From positions 62,001 to 126,000 of the forward strand of contig JASJOG010000207.1 in the NCBI GenBank assembly GCA_030142905.1: a stretch of 64,000 nucleotides of DNA. The letters are read 5' to 3'. This DNA is from Heliopora coerulea. Lineage: Eukaryota > Cnidaria > Anthozoa > Scleralcyonacea > Helioporidae. Shown here in pieces: positions 20,168-30,445 of the stretch; within the stretch, counting starts at the first letter, position 1; each line of letters starts with the position of its first letter. A program made the translations under genes and the position numbers. Under the pieces are notes generated by a model. The model was not told where the DNA came from. It worked only from the letters and a program-made list of their open reading frames with translations, and ran no database searches.

Positions 20168-22365
20168 GTTAGGGGAGCATCTAAAGTGTTCTTATGGGCT
20201 ATTTCTGAGTTTTAAACCTGGTAAAATTATATCGATTTTATGCTAGGAGACATTTATATAAATGGCTCCTCAGGTGACATCCTCAGAGGATCAAGGTAAG
20301 AAAACCTACACAGCGGGAAGATGATTGCAGCAATAACCGTGATGCGAGCGCAAAATACTTGATCCTTCCAGGGAATGTTTTAATTGCCATAGTTTATTAC
20401 CCTTGGTTTGCAGGATGCTCCATTGACTTGTAAAATCGTCTGGCGTTGTCCAAAGCTCAATAAGAGAAGACCGATCGTGCCAAGGAAGAGATTAGTGAGT
20501 TTTTCCGACCGTTCAGCAACGAATGACCGATTCGTCTCGTACATCTGCTGAATACAGCAACCGGGATGCCTGTCGAAATCTTGTTTGTAATGTTAATCTG
20601 GGCAATTGTCTGTCCACTCCAAAAAGCGCAAAGTATTCTGGTAGTTGTATTCTGCTGACGTACAAAGTGGAACTGGCTTTTAGCACGCTTAATTTTGTGC
20701 ACGGACCGAAAAACGAATTAAATCGTATTTTCATCTCATTGACCGAGTGTGAGTTCTGTACAACAAAAATATCGAACCGATGTTTTTAAGTACAGACCGA
20801 GACAAGCCCAGGTAGTCCAGGTTCGTAAATCAATAAGAGCTTCCCGTGCGCCCCAAGAACAAATTCTCGCGACGTAAAACCAATCCGAGCTTACCACTTG
20901 CGCCAAGAACAAACTCTGGCATCAAGCGGCACAGTCATGTCATAGCCGTGTTTACATAGCCAGATATAAGCACAGTAACTGACCAAATTTTGTGTGCATA
21001 ACAGGAAGTTTATATTATAATCATTAATGCTTTGATCTTTTGACGACTGCTGTCAGCAGTAAGCACACAATTGAAGCCCGTAACATTTCAATAGACTTGT
21101 GATGAAATGTCGATTTATTAAGACATCAAAAATACACAGTTTCTAAGCACTTTCTCGTGGAAATGTTGTGGAACAACCAAAAAGTTACCAACGTTTTGCA
21201 AAGTTCAGAAAATAATATAGTATTGACGTTTGTGGAAGTGTTGTGTTCAGTCAGAAATAACCACCAAGCCATCAGTTAGTTGATGAGTTACCGTCAGATG
21301 TACAAGGGAACGTGTTGTTGATGGTTTGATAATAACCATGCGAAGTTATCTTCATCAGCTACAGCTCCTTGTCTCCCACTGAGCTCACAACCAGCATCAA
21401 AATAACGATCGATGTGTGGAGGATAACAACCTACGTGATATTGCAACTACCTGGCTGTACGTTGAGCGCATTTATGACTGCAAATGTCTCCATAATCTGT
21501 TTTCATACAAATACCATCTTGAATGAATTTTATGATGAAAGTTAGCTCTGAATTAATCAGCGTAATTAACGTCGTGAGTTTGGAAGCTGCACTCTACTCT
21601 ATTACTCTTCTGGTTGTGCGCATGAGCAGAGAATGCGTCGTATGGGATGTGCATCAGATATAGGTTAGGTTTAGCGTTAGGGTTAGTGTGCGAAATTTCT
21701 TACCCGTCACGCTTGGTGTAGTTTTTAGTATGGCTTTTGGTTGGTTTTCTTATCCAATTTTAAATGTGTTATCATTGGCTTTGACTCGTCGGAAGTTGCT
21801 GTTTACCTTAACTCGTATCTATTTCGTTTTGCTTCATGTTTTTCATCGCCTTGTACAAAAGTAGCATTAGTGTTACAGCACATTTTATGATATGGAATTT
21901 TTCATATAATCCCTACTTGACCAGGCGTGGTTTATATAATGTAACTATTGCATGTATCTGTTGAATCTGCTGAGTCTTTTTAGGTAAGTTTTAAAAGTTC
22001 GAAGTTGGATTTTTAAACAATAATTTCCAGTACAAAACCAAGTAAACTAGGTTAATAAGAAATTTCTAGTATGGGTTTTGGTTGGTTTTCTTTGCCATTT
22101 TTAACTGAGTTATGATTGTCTTTGACTCATTGGAAGTTGCTGTTTACCTTAACTCGTATCTACTTCGTTTTGTTTGTTGTTTTTCATCGCCTTGTACAAA
22201 AGTAGCACTAGTGTTGCGGCACATTTCATGATATGGATATTTTTCATGTAATCCCCACGTGACCAGGCGTGGTGTAGAATCTGCGGAATCTGTTTTTAAA
22301 AAAGCTTTCACAGTTTGAACAGGGATTAGTGAACTTAATCTGCGTCATGGTGTGTCGTGCGATCA

Positions 22366-22374
22366 TATAAAAAA
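22366..22374 (+). promoter_or_regulatory. TATA box of the fibrinogen-related gene
   Basis: TATAAAAAA lies 87 bp upstream of the start codon at 22453, leaving room for a start site near 22395 and a leader of about 55 bases. It is just beyond the last repeat of the duplicated region. Confidence 0.5.
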
Positions 22375-22452
22375 TCTGATCTCACCACACGGAGGCATCA
22401 CACTCTGGAAGCAAAAACAGTACGATAACATCAAACAACGTGAAACTGGGAT

Positions 22453-23863
22453 ATGGCTATAAAACTTCTTCGATCTCTCATGCCGTTTTTGCTGGCGATA
22501 GCAGCCTTTGGTATGCCGTTAAAAACCAACCAGGTAGTAGAATCGTTTGCTAAGCTAATAATTCTGAAACTATTATGTGCAATTCCATTGTCTGCATATT
22601 AAAGTGCATTTGAAATAAAAGTTAGATTTCTGTGTCGCACAACCTTCGCCTATTTGTGTGGCGCTTGTTCGTGAATTCAGTAGATTCCACTAGGGACTGT
22701 ATCTATCTTTTATTTCACTCTCTCCGTACGCTTCCTTCTGACTTCTCTTCACCTTACGAATACTTTACAATCTGCTTCGACGCTATCCAAAGGACAAGTG
22801 CCAAGCCCAGTCTTTAGGGTCAAGGTCCAGGTTGGCTTACAATGGTTCCTTGTTGTCCAGTATAATGACTAGTTGTTTACAACAGGTTCTCTGTTACTAA
22901 TTTAATTAAAACTATTCTGCCACAGTTTTTTTTATTCCAAAGAGCTTTAAGATTACTAAAAAAATGGCGTTTATGCTCTTTCCTAACCCGTATGGGCAAA
23001 TATGTGACTAATTCTGGATAGACCTTATCATGGTCAGAGCGAAGCGTGTGTGGTAACTCGACTAACTTGTTCCATGTACTTCGATTGACTACCACACATG
23101 ATGAATGTCGTGTATCGTTTCTGCTAACAGTTGCCATTACTTTTTCACTATGTTACAGACGTCCGATGAAGTATGTTCACCTAAAAATTCCGTACAAACG
23201 CCGAAAGGATTTACTCCACTAAGCTGTTTGGACTACTCAAAGAGAGGCTACAAGTCGTGTGGTTATTATCAGATCTACGACTCACAAGGACGCAAATTTG
23301 CCGCCTACTGCGATATGAATTCGGAACCAGGAGCAGTGTGGACCTTAGTCATATCCTTTGCCCTAAAAAATAAAAAAGTTAACCAGTTCCGCCAACCTCT
23401 ACAAAACAACGCTCCAGTGAACCCTAACTCGCCTTCCTGGAACCTCTATCGAATGTCTCACTCTCAACTGACCCATCTTAAGTCCCAGTCCACGCACTGG
23501 AGAGCAACATGCAGCTTCCCAACTCATGGCATTGATTACACTGATTATGTCAGAGTTAAATTTACAGAATTTGACGTGATGAACTTTAAGGGAGATGGTA
23601 TTTGTAAGAAAGCAGAATATGTCAACATTCGTGGTCATCAGTGCGCTGAATGTACAGCCAGATGGTCGCAATATGTCAGGGGATTTCCTCCACAAATAGA
23701 TAGCTTTTTTGTTGATGCAGGTTGTGAACTAGATGCGACACAAGGAGCTGTTGGTGGAGGTGGTGAAGATAACTTCGGCGGGTATTATGACATCAACAAA
23801 AATTTCCGTTGCACATCTGACGGTAGCTCGACAACCAACTGGTGGTTTGGTGGTTATCTGTAG
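22453..23863 (+). CDS. Secreted fibrinogen-related (FReD/intelectin-like N-terminal) protein, two exons
   Basis: Exon 1 (22453-22533) encodes a signal peptide: MAIKLLRSLMPFLLAIAAFG then MPLKTNQ, ending at donor CAG|GTAGTA. Exon 2 starts after acceptor TTACAG at 23159; both borders are phase 0. The predicted protein is about 261 residues. Mature features: SCLDYSKRGYKSCGYYQIYD, then FAAYCDMNSEPGAVWTLV, the fibrinogen-type opening with C...G.Y.I....G....YCDM...WTL; then many Cys and GGGGEDNFGGYYDINKNFRC near the end. The C-terminal half is not a classical fibrinogen fold. Such lectin-like proteins are secreted and often immune or adhesive; that is family inference. The gene has a TATA box and a poly(A) signal, no lesions, and lies within a DZANK1 intron on the same strand. 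Confidence 0.8.
22534..23158 (+). other. Intron of the fibrinogen-related gene
   Basis: GT at 22534 and AG at 23157-23158 with a pyrimidine-rich tract (TTACTTTTTCACTATGTTACAG region). Phase 0. No other feature was seen in it. Confidence 0.7.
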
Positions 23864-24277
23864 CGAACAAAACAACCCAACAACCGTGTGGTTCAATAAG
23901 ATACATTTTTTGAAACTGTAAAATTTAAGCAATTTTTTTTTCGTTATTTCACCAAATTTTTCACGAGAAAGTGCTCTAAAATAGTCTGTTCTTTAGGTTT
24001 TAAATGAATTGACGTCTTATTAAACGTTTATCACAATTATTACGCGTTTCATTTGTTAAAGGAAAAAGATTGGATAATCTACAGCAGACTACAAACGTCA
24101 AAGATATCTGTTTGATATAATTTTAAAATAATTTTCTTATTGCTAATACGCTTTATTACTGGGCCAGTCTTTGAATACCTGTATTTTTTGTTGCTCCGTG
24201 ATAGACACAAGTTTTAAATATGCGTGTAATTAGTCGTAACAGTTGATCTTTTTGTGGTGATGCTTGTAATTTTGTTA

Positions 24278-24283
24278 AATAAA
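24278..24283 (+). terminator. Polyadenylation signal AATAAA
   Basis: AATAAA about 415 bp downstream of the stop codon at 23863 is the first clear signal on this strand and is followed by a mixed A/T stretch. Confidence 0.45.
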
Positions 24284-24299
24284 ATACCCTCAAAATTGC

Positions 24300-25090
24300 A
24301 GAAAGTAGCATTCAGAGTTTAAAGGTTTCCCGGGGGGTATGCCCCTGGGCCCCCTAGGTTAATGAGCCTTATCACGAATTCGAGCATCATGGGATATATT
24401 TTGGTTTTGGAGGTAAATTCAAAATTCAAAATGGCGGCAACGCGTGATAAAATATATCCCGGCGTACCAACCACTGGTACCAACCGAGATACTTTACACC
24501 ACAGAATAAGGAAGTAACCAGAAGGACCACTCGACGGTGTAACGTGTCCTCACTTTTTCGGAGCCGTTCCCATACTCTTCGCTCGGCCAAAGTCGTCGCA
24601 GCCAGTAAATCGCAGCTAGCTCAACAAGGATTTAATCTACGAAATGCAGTGTTGGCTCAGTAGAATGGCTGTATCTTGAAAAGTATTTGACCGATTTTCA
24701 TTCTACGAAGACTGGTTGAAGAGGAAAGGTAAATCATAATATTTTTGGTAACTATAAGTTATGAAAAGATTCCCAGCTGTTAAAGTGTCACTGAGACGAA
24801 AAATCGACCCTAACAATTTGCCCAAATTATATTTCGACAGGCTATAAAAGCGTATAACTAGCGCGTGCACGAAGTTTTAACGGATCTCGGCCAATAGATA
24901 CAACGTTATAAACTTTGAAACTTGTCAAATTTACCGTCCGCCATTAAACATCTGCCATCTTTGACCTTGGTCTGTTACGACCACTTCTGACGTCATAGTC
25001 TTAACCGAACACCTCGAAGGAAAGCAAAAACAAGAATAAACGGTTGTGCATCTCTTAGGATTATATCTCTTTCGTCCGCATGTAGCTGTT
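24300..25090. other. Spacer upstream of the P2X7-like exon
   Basis: No certain gene. The segment 24370-24440 (GAATTCGAGCATCATGGGAT; AAATGGCGGCAACGCG) has an inverted copy at 36865-36945. An ATG in it opens a short frame (MAATRDKIYPGVPTTG) that I cannot place. Confidence 0.4.
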
Positions 25091-25097
25091 TTTCTGA

Positions 25098-25193
25098 TCT
25101 GAAACAAAGTCTTCTTGTGGTTCGTCTGTATATCATACAGCGAATTCTGAAGAATCTGAATCAGAATTTCAACCGTACGACGACAACGTCGAG
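25098..25193 (+). pseudogene. P2X7-like C-terminal-domain gene, first coding part, cut by hAT
   Basis: The frame reads SETKSSCGSSVYHTANSEES then ESEFQPYDDNVE and stops at the 8-bp duplication ACGTCGAG (25186-25193) where a hAT element begins. The frame resumes in phase at 29699 with PLASAEEIAQYEETLAREEG. The acidic Ser/Glu-rich lead followed by PLA(D/S)AE…Y is the usual lead-in to the cysteine-rich P2X7-C-like domain, common in cnidarian genomes as a stand-alone cytosolic protein. Confidence 0.65.
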
Positions 25194-25598
25194 TAGGGTT
25201 AGATACATTATGCTCAAAAATTTGAGCATTATGCTTTTGAACGTCACCCGCAAAACAGTAGCATTATACCCAAAATTATGCTCGAGAAGTAGCATTATGC
25301 ACGATTGGTTTTGGTATATTTTATGCCGTTTTTCATCCCTGTAGAGTCGTAGACAAAAAGCTCAACAGAAACCCAACATTTTATTGCATCGATTACAACT
25401 TACATCCAATAAACAACAATTAATGCTCAAAAGCACTCAAAAAGTCTTATTTCATTGGAACACTTCGGGGCCGTGTCATTTGTTATGATAATAAAAACCA
25501 TAACCACTAACCAGCTGACAATTTCAACAAATAAAGAATAAAAAATAAACCGAAAATAGTCATTTTGGAACTTGATATTCAAGAATCAAGTAACAACA

Positions 25599-25684
25599 AG
25601 AATAGACACAGTGATCGTGGTAATATTTCGAATGACCCTGAAATAGAGTCGAAATATTACCAGGATCACTGTGTCTATTCTTGA
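25599..25684. repeat. Hairpin at the outer border of the PLE pair
   Basis: CAAGAATAGACACAGTGATC plus TGGTAATATTTCGA is repeated in reverse complement around a 17-base loop. The loop-flanking TGACCCTGAAATAGAGTCGAAATATTACC resembles the degenerate hammerhead-like core of the foldback at 50246-50284. Confidence 0.55.
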
Positions 25685-25746
25685 CATGTTTGAGGAAGTT
25701 GATCGTCCAGGTTAGTGTAGTCTTGAGAAAGACTGTTGGTTGAAGT

Positions 25747-25785
25747 GACTGACGTTTCGACAGCCTTAGCGGCGGTCATCTTCAG
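25747..25785 (-). ncRNA. Hammerhead-like motif, left PLE copy
   Basis: This is the reverse complement of the motif at 28475-28513, in the same position relative to the end of the PLE. Confidence 0.45.
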
Positions 25786-25941
25786 AGTCAAAAGGAGAGT
25801 AAAGTTCAGGTTCGCCTGTATTTGTATCTGGCTCGTCCGTGATAAGTGGGCGGTCGTATTAGTCATGGAGGTGTGATATTTGGAGAGAAGCAATGGGTGT
25901 GGTTGTGTAGGCGTTAATTATCAGTTTGTCGAAGTGTAAGT

Positions 25942-27380
25942 CTATTGGCTGCTCGCACGTTTGACTTTGTGAATTAGTCGTTTGTAAGGTCCCGGTAATT
26001 GTTGTGATCGGTTTAATGGATTTTGTTCTAAGTTCGTATACCAGCTTTCTAGTGTGAGTCGCTGTTTGTAGTTGCTGCTGTACGTAATGCATTTTGCCGA
26101 ATCCCAGTCAATGTTGTGTTTGGTTTGTCGGTGGTGTTCGGCAATGTGGTTGGTTTTGTCTCCGTTTTTTGTCGCTCGTTTGTGTTCTGTTAGTCGTATA
26201 TTTAAGTTTCTGCTAGTCTCACCTATATAAGTGGCTTGGCAGTCGGAGCAATTAATTTTGTAAATTGCACCTTGTCTTTCGTGCGGTTGTTCTCTGTCCT
26301 TAACGTTAGTCAGTACATGTCGTAAAGTTGTGATGGGTTTGTGCGCTACTCGTATGTTGTATGGTTGTAAGATACGCGAGATAATCTCAGACGTACCTTT
26401 TATGTAGGGTATCGTTGCTGTAGTTGTTGTCGGACTGTTGTTTTTGTCGCGTTCATTGTCTTTGTAAGTGTTAAGTTTGATGAAGTCAGAGTTATAGTTG
26501 TTTTTGTGGAAAACGCATTGTAGGTAGTCATTTTCTTGGCGTAGAGCGTCGGGTGAGTTACAAATGAGTTGTGCGCGTCTCGTCAATGTTTTGATGGTGG
26601 TAGCTTTGTGTGAGGTTGGATTGTACGACGATTGGTCAAGTAGTCTGTCAGTATGCGTTGGTTTCCTGTAGACAGTGGTCTGTAGTTTGTTATTGTCACG
26701 ACTTACCAAACAGTCAAGGAACGGAATAGCTCCGTCTTCTTCAATCTCTTTGGTAAATTGTATGTGACTGTTCTGTTCGTTAATGTGTTTGTGAAACTCG
26801 TCAATCTCGTCTTCGGGTAGTGCAGTAATCGTGTCGTCAACGTAACGAAACCAAAAAGGTAACGTGTGTTTGTAAGTTGCAAGAGCTCGTTCCTCTATGG
26901 ATTGCATTACAATTTCAGCAACCACAACAGAAACGGGTGAGCCCATTGCCGTGCCATGTAACTGTTTGTAGTGTTTACCGTTGTATTGAAAGTAAGTTGA
27001 TGTGAGACAAAGTTCCAGTAGTTCCACGATGTCCCCTGTAGGTAAAGGAAGTGCGTCAGTAAATTCGTTGATGGCAGTTTTGGTGCATTCTAGCGCCAGT
27101 TGAAGCGGAATACTGGTAAACAGTGATTTCACGTCAAAAGACACTAGCTTGTGGTTGTGTGGTATTTGTACTGTTTTGAGATTGTTGATGAAGTTTTCAG
27201 TCGATCGTAGTCTATGTTGTGACTTGTTGGTTAGTGGTTGCAGTATAGTTGTTAAGTATTTGGAAAGTTCGTAAGTAGGCGACCCACAGAACGAAACTAT
27301 AGGTCGCATGGGTATTTGTGGCTTGTGAAGTTTCGGTAGTCCGTACAGCTTTGGTGATCGCGGTACCGAACACCTGAGTC
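25942..27380 (-). CDS. Penelope-like RT plus GIY-YIG protein, 5' truncated
   Basis: From a truncated start (RLRCSVPRSPKLYGLPKLHK) the frame is open for about 475 codons. RT motifs are: IPMRPIVSFCGSPTYELSKY, KLVSFDVKSLFTSIPL, HGTAMGSPVSVVVAEI and FWFRYVDDT (catalytic DD), then IPFLDCLVSR. The GIY-YIG domain has YKINCSDCQATYIGETSRNL and RLTEHKRATKNG, preceded by a linker with HVLTNVKD. The end is LIHKVKRASSQ. There are no stops inside, so this is the best-preserved retroelement protein in the window. It lacks only the N-terminal region. Confidence 0.9.
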
Positions 27381-27386
27381 GATATT

Positions 27387-28318
27387 ACAAACACACGTTA
27401 CCTTTTTGGTTTCGTTACGTTGACGACACGATTACTGCACTACCCGAAGACGAGATTGACGAGTTTCACAAACACATTAACGAACAGAACAGTCACATAC
27501 AATTTACCAAAGAGATTGAAGAAGACGGAGCTATTCCGTTCCTTGACTGTTTGGTAAGTCGTGACAATAACAAACTACAGACCACTGTCTACAGGAAACC
27601 AACGCATACTGACAGACTACTTGACCAATCGTCGTACAATCCAACCTCACACAAAGCTACCACCATCAAAACATTGACGAGACGCGCACAACTCATTTGT
27701 AACTCACCCGACGCTCTACGCCAAGAAAATGACTACCTACAATGCGTTTTCCACAAAAACAACTATAACTCTGACTTCATCAAACTTAACACTTACAAAG
27801 ACAATGAACGCGACAAAAACAACAGTCCGACAACAACTACAGCAACGATACCCTACATAAAAGGCACGTCTGAGATTATCTCGCGTATCTTACGACCATA
27901 CAACATACGAGTAGCGCACAAACCCATCACAACTTTACGACATGTACTGACTAACGTTAAGGACAGAGAACAACCGCACGAAAGACAAGGTGCAATTTAC
28001 AAAATTAATTGCTCCGACTGCCAAGCCACTTATATAGGTGAGACTAGCAGAAACTTAAATATACGACTAACAGAACACAAACGAGCGACAAAAAACGGAG
28101 ACAAAACCAACCACATTGCCGAACACCACCGACAAACCAAACACAACATTGACTGGGATTCGGCAAAATGCATTACGTACAGCAGCAACTACAAACAGCG
28201 ACTCACACTAGAAAGCTGGTATACGAACTTAGAACAAAATCCATTAAACCGATCACAACAATTACCGGGACCTTACAAACGACTAATTCACAAAGTCAAA
28301 CGTGCGAGCAGCCAATAG
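27387..28318 (+). CDS. Second PLE copy: RT C-terminal half and GIY-YIG domain
   Basis: The open frame starts mid-palm (YKHTLPFWFRYVDDTITALP) and runs to the same C-terminus as the minus-strand copy. The first ATG/GTG-like start (27551) is internal and there is no promoter, so it is a truncated insertion. Amino-acid differences from the other copy are very few, e.g. ILRPYN for ILQPYN. Confidence 0.88.
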
Positions 28319-28474
28319 ACTTACACTTCGACAAACTGATAATTAACAACTACACAACCACACCCATTGCTTCTCGCCAAATATCACACCTCCATGACTA
28401 ATACGACCGCCCACTTATCACAGACGAGCCAGATACAAATACAGGCGAACCTGAACTTTACTCTCCTTTTGACT

Positions 28475-28513
28475 CTGAAGATGACCGCCGCTAAGGCTGT
28501 CGAAACGTCAGTC
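28475..28513 (+). ncRNA. Hammerhead-like motif downstream of PLE, right copy
   Basis: CTGAAGA (CUGANGA box), then a stem II of GACCGCC against GGCTGTC with one mismatch around GCTAA, then GAAAC, a four-base GTCA loop and the NUH site GTC. PLE termini are known to carry type I hammerheads with minimal stem III. Stem I pairing is weak here, so activity is unproven. Confidence 0.5.
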
Positions 28514-28619
28514 ACTTCAACCAACAGTCTTTCTCAAGACTACACTAACCTGGACGATCAACTTCCTCAAACATGTCACGATTCTCCCAGGTTCAAACCA
28601 TTTACTTTAAAATAATCGG

Positions 28620-29154
28620 TCAATGCTGTTTGACGTTGTGAAAGGCAAGCTAGTAAACAGAGGGGCCGGCTACGGTTTAGAACTCCCATGCGAGTATTGT
28701 TTCACAGGAGACGAGTTCTCTATTCGATGGCTTAAAACGAAACTTGAGCAGCAAGGATTTTTATAGACTAGCAATACCGTAGTTTTTCGTGTCACAGAAC
28801 AGTGGGTGCTTTCAGTACCGGATGTGAAAGATTTCCACGTGTATACATTTTGGGGCTTGTGACTTGTCATTACAATGGAGATTAAATTGCAGTTCTTGTC
28901 GTTATCAGTTATCACCTATTCTTATTGTCGTCTTCCTGTCACTATTTCGCTTGAAAAGATAATTTGCAGGCCGCTTAATAGAGTTAAAAAAGCAATAAAT
29001 AATGACCTTGCAACAACGAAAAGGTGGCCGCGGCCGCTTAATGGAGGTGGCCGTTGAATAGAGGTATCAAATACAGCATTTTAGTGACAAATAATTCGGG
29101 ACTTTAGAAAGTGGCCGTTTAATGGAGGGTGGCCGCTTAATAGAGGTCGCACTG
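28620..29154. mobile_element. Right end of a second Tigger/pogo-family element
   Basis: The right terminus reads as the reverse complement of CAGTGCGACCTCTATTAAGC, followed by TA at 29155-29156. Subterminal copies of GGCCGCTTAATGGAGGTGGC lie at about 29025-29065 and 29110-29150. The left end was not found; the PLE pair adjoins it. After the TA the hAT transposase frame resumes. Confidence 0.7.
28623..28766 (+). pseudogene. C-terminal fragment of a HIRAN-like protein from a second Tigger family
   Basis: The frame reads MLFDVVKGKLVNRGAGYGLE then LPCEYCFTGDEFSIRWLKTK and LEQQGFL-stop. It aligns with the C-terminus of the protein at 7470-7952 (VKGK, N.G.GYGLE, CEY.F.G, FS..WLK.KL). It ends about 390 bp before the right inverted terminus and reads toward it, the same geometry as in the first Tigger. 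The N-terminal part is missing at the PLE border. Confidence 0.65.
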
Positions 29155-29166
29155 TATATCTCTGAT

Positions 29167-29457
29167 CTATCTCTTATTAAATTGAAGCATTAATGAGCAC
29201 TCAATGTAGTCCTGTAAGGTAAGATCCTGCAAGTGACTAAATGTTGTTGTCAAGATAGAGAAGACTTTCTCAGATGCTGCTTATGAAGGCTGCATCAGTA
29301 GAATAAGCTTAGCTGCCGTGGACCAACATGGCAGTTCAGCTTCATTTGTCTTCCACCATCCAACGGGGTCAACGTCAACGGCTATCCCATCTGCCTTGGC
29401 AATATATCTCGGAAGCTCGTTCTTCAGGTTTTCAATCAAGGTGACATCATTTAGGAA
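29167..29457 (-). pseudogene. hAT transposase C-terminal dimerisation domain, one stop
   Basis: The minus strand reads FLNDVTLIENLKNELPRYIA, then DGIAVDVDPVGWWKTNEAEL, PCWSTAAKLILLMQPS-stop-AASEKVFSIL, DLTLQDYIECSLMLQFNKR-stop. The DP.GWW, LP.W..AAK..L and S.ASERVFS motifs are those of the hAT dimerisation region. The rest of the transposase is missing. Confidence 0.8.
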
Positions 29458-29698
29458 AGTGATTTAAAGTACGTTTTTATTAACTTATGTTGTTAAATGA
29501 TTTTAATATAAATATCCTTAGTAAAAGCATGTGAAAGTGAAAATTTCTGATTATACTTATGGAAGAATTACCTTTGTCTATTATTATTCTCTTTATGCTG
29601 AAAAAAATGGCCATTATGCCGGCATTATGCTTGATGCGCCGACTGCGCCATTATGCCCAAAATTATGCCGGCATAATCTATCTAACCCTAACGTCGAG

Positions 29699-29811
29699 CC
29701 GCTAGCTTCGGCCGAAGAAATAGCACAGTACGAAGAAACTCTGGCACGGGAAGAAGGAGAGGAAAACGTCCTTCAGCATCGCTTTAACGCTAGGGTTGAG
29801 GTTGCTTCTTG
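29699..29811 (+). pseudogene. P2X7-like gene, continuation of first exon
   Basis: The exon resumes after the hAT duplication: PLASAEEIAQYEETLAREEG then NVLQHRFNARVEVAS, and ends TG|GTGAGT. The split Trp codon is completed by the G that starts the next exon. Confidence 0.65.
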
Positions 29812-30058
29812 GTGAGTATTTTCTATATAGTTTGCTGGTTGCCAATACGGTGCATTAGTGATTTTCACCCTACTTTTGTTTACTGATTTACTATACAGTA
29901 TATGTATGCACATCACTTTAAAGGTGTGAATGTGGCTACTGTAGTTTAGAGTTTAATATAAATAACAATGCCCAGCAGATTGTGCGAAGTATCGCCATAT
30001 GTAAACATTAACAATTGCTTAAACAAAGAAGGCTAGAAGAGTTTAAAACATATTTATT

Positions 30059-30093
30059 GACTAACGTTTCGTCGCTACAAGCAAAATCTTCAG
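30059..30093 (-). ncRNA. Hammerhead-like motif, left arm
   Basis: On the minus strand: CTGAAGA, stem II TTGCT/AGCGA (one G-U type pair) with a TGT loop, GAAAC, GTTA and the site GTC. The conserved core is complete; stem I is not evident. Confidence 0.5.
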
Positions 30094-30123
30094 AGTGGAG
30101 ATCAGGGATTAGTGGAGATCAGG

Positions 30124-30230
30124 GATCGCCTTCTGCTTCTGAACTACTCCTTAAAGAAAGTCTTCTAATTAATAAATTAAAACCCATTCTTAACGGGAAT
30201 ATTGGTTCTATGCCTCTTTCCCTTTTCTGA
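30124..30230 (+). pseudogene. PLE GIY-YIG domain C-terminus
   Basis: It reads GSPSASELLLKESLLINKLK then PILNGNIGSMPLSLF-stop, matching the ends at 43750-43858 and 56990-57080 (ELLIRESLLISK.KPSLN.NI.S.PLSLF). Confidence 0.75.
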
Positions 30231-30350
30231 TATCACCTTACTGCTGTCTCCCGTCAATTTCCGTTACTGTTGTAAATATATTATCTTAATTGTCATTCGA
30301 TACTGTTTGTTTAATATAAATATATCTCGTTGTAATCCCTGATCTCCACT

Positions 30351-30385
30351 CTAAAGATGTTGCTTGTAGCGACGAAACGTTAGTC
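30351..30385 (+). ncRNA. Hammerhead-like motif, right arm, core base changed
   Basis: CTAAAGA replaces CTGAAGA. Stem II GTTGCT/AGCGAC, GAAAC, GTTA and GTC are kept. The G-to-A change hits an invariant core base, so this copy should be inactive. Confidence 0.5.
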
Positions 30386-30445
30386 ATTAAATATGTTTTA
30401 ACCTCTTCTAGTCTTCTTTGTTTAACCAATTGTTAATGTTTACAT

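Larger units (their letters stand above)
15597..22310. repeat. Tandem segmental duplication, 3087-bp period, plus partial copies
   Basis: Copy 1 (15849-18935) and copy 2 (18936 to about 21930) align without gaps at an offset of exactly 3087 with few differences. A further partial copy at 15597-15847 matches 16759-17005 and 19846-20092. Within the unit a smaller segment (CAGATATAGGTTAGGTTTAG, TTCTTACCCGTCACGCTTGG, GACCAGGCGTGGTATTGAAT) recurs at about 15849-16200, 16225-16285, 18567-18920 and the equivalents in copy 2, with a last variant at 22068-22310. The duplicated unit carries a DZANK1 exon. Reading frames of 70-88 codons repeated in both copies (e.g. 17436-17702) are not recognised and show no sign of selection. 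Confidence 0.9.
25682..28578. mobile_element. Pair of Penelope-like elements in gapless inverted orientation
   Basis: Positions 25682-26875 and 27385-28578 are reverse complements along 1194 bp with no length change (position sums constant at 54260) and only scattered substitutions. The left, minus-strand copy is longer and continues through the centre to about 27380; the right, plus-strand copy starts inside the RT domain. Both end at the same base after a hammerhead-like motif. Inverted partial copies are typical of PLE insertion. Confidence 0.9.
25194..29690. mobile_element. Composite hAT element (4497 bp) with exact 8-bp target duplication
   Basis: Termini are TAGGGTTAGATACATTATGC (left) and the reverse complement of TAGGGTTAGATAGATTATGC (right). 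They are flanked by ACGTCGAG at 25186-25193 and 29691-29698. Many ATTATGC words lie inside both ends. A minus-strand hAT dimerisation domain (29167-29457) confirms the superfamily. Nested inside are an inverted PLE pair (25682-28578) and one end of a Tigger-family element (28623-29154). It separates two in-frame halves of a P2X7-like exon. Confidence 0.85.

Noticed and set aside
16218..20789. Pairs of identical 70-88-codon frames (e.g. 16218/19305, 17436/20523)
   Set aside because: They are identical only because the region is duplicated; no domain, splice context or codon-level selection is visible. Only the YWRQQM exon in the unit is supported.
15860..21690. TTAGGTTTAGCGTTAGGGTTAG motifs resembling telomere repeats
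   Set aside because: They occur once per duplicated unit, are not iterated, and lie in the middle of a gene; chance or ancient origin is simpler.
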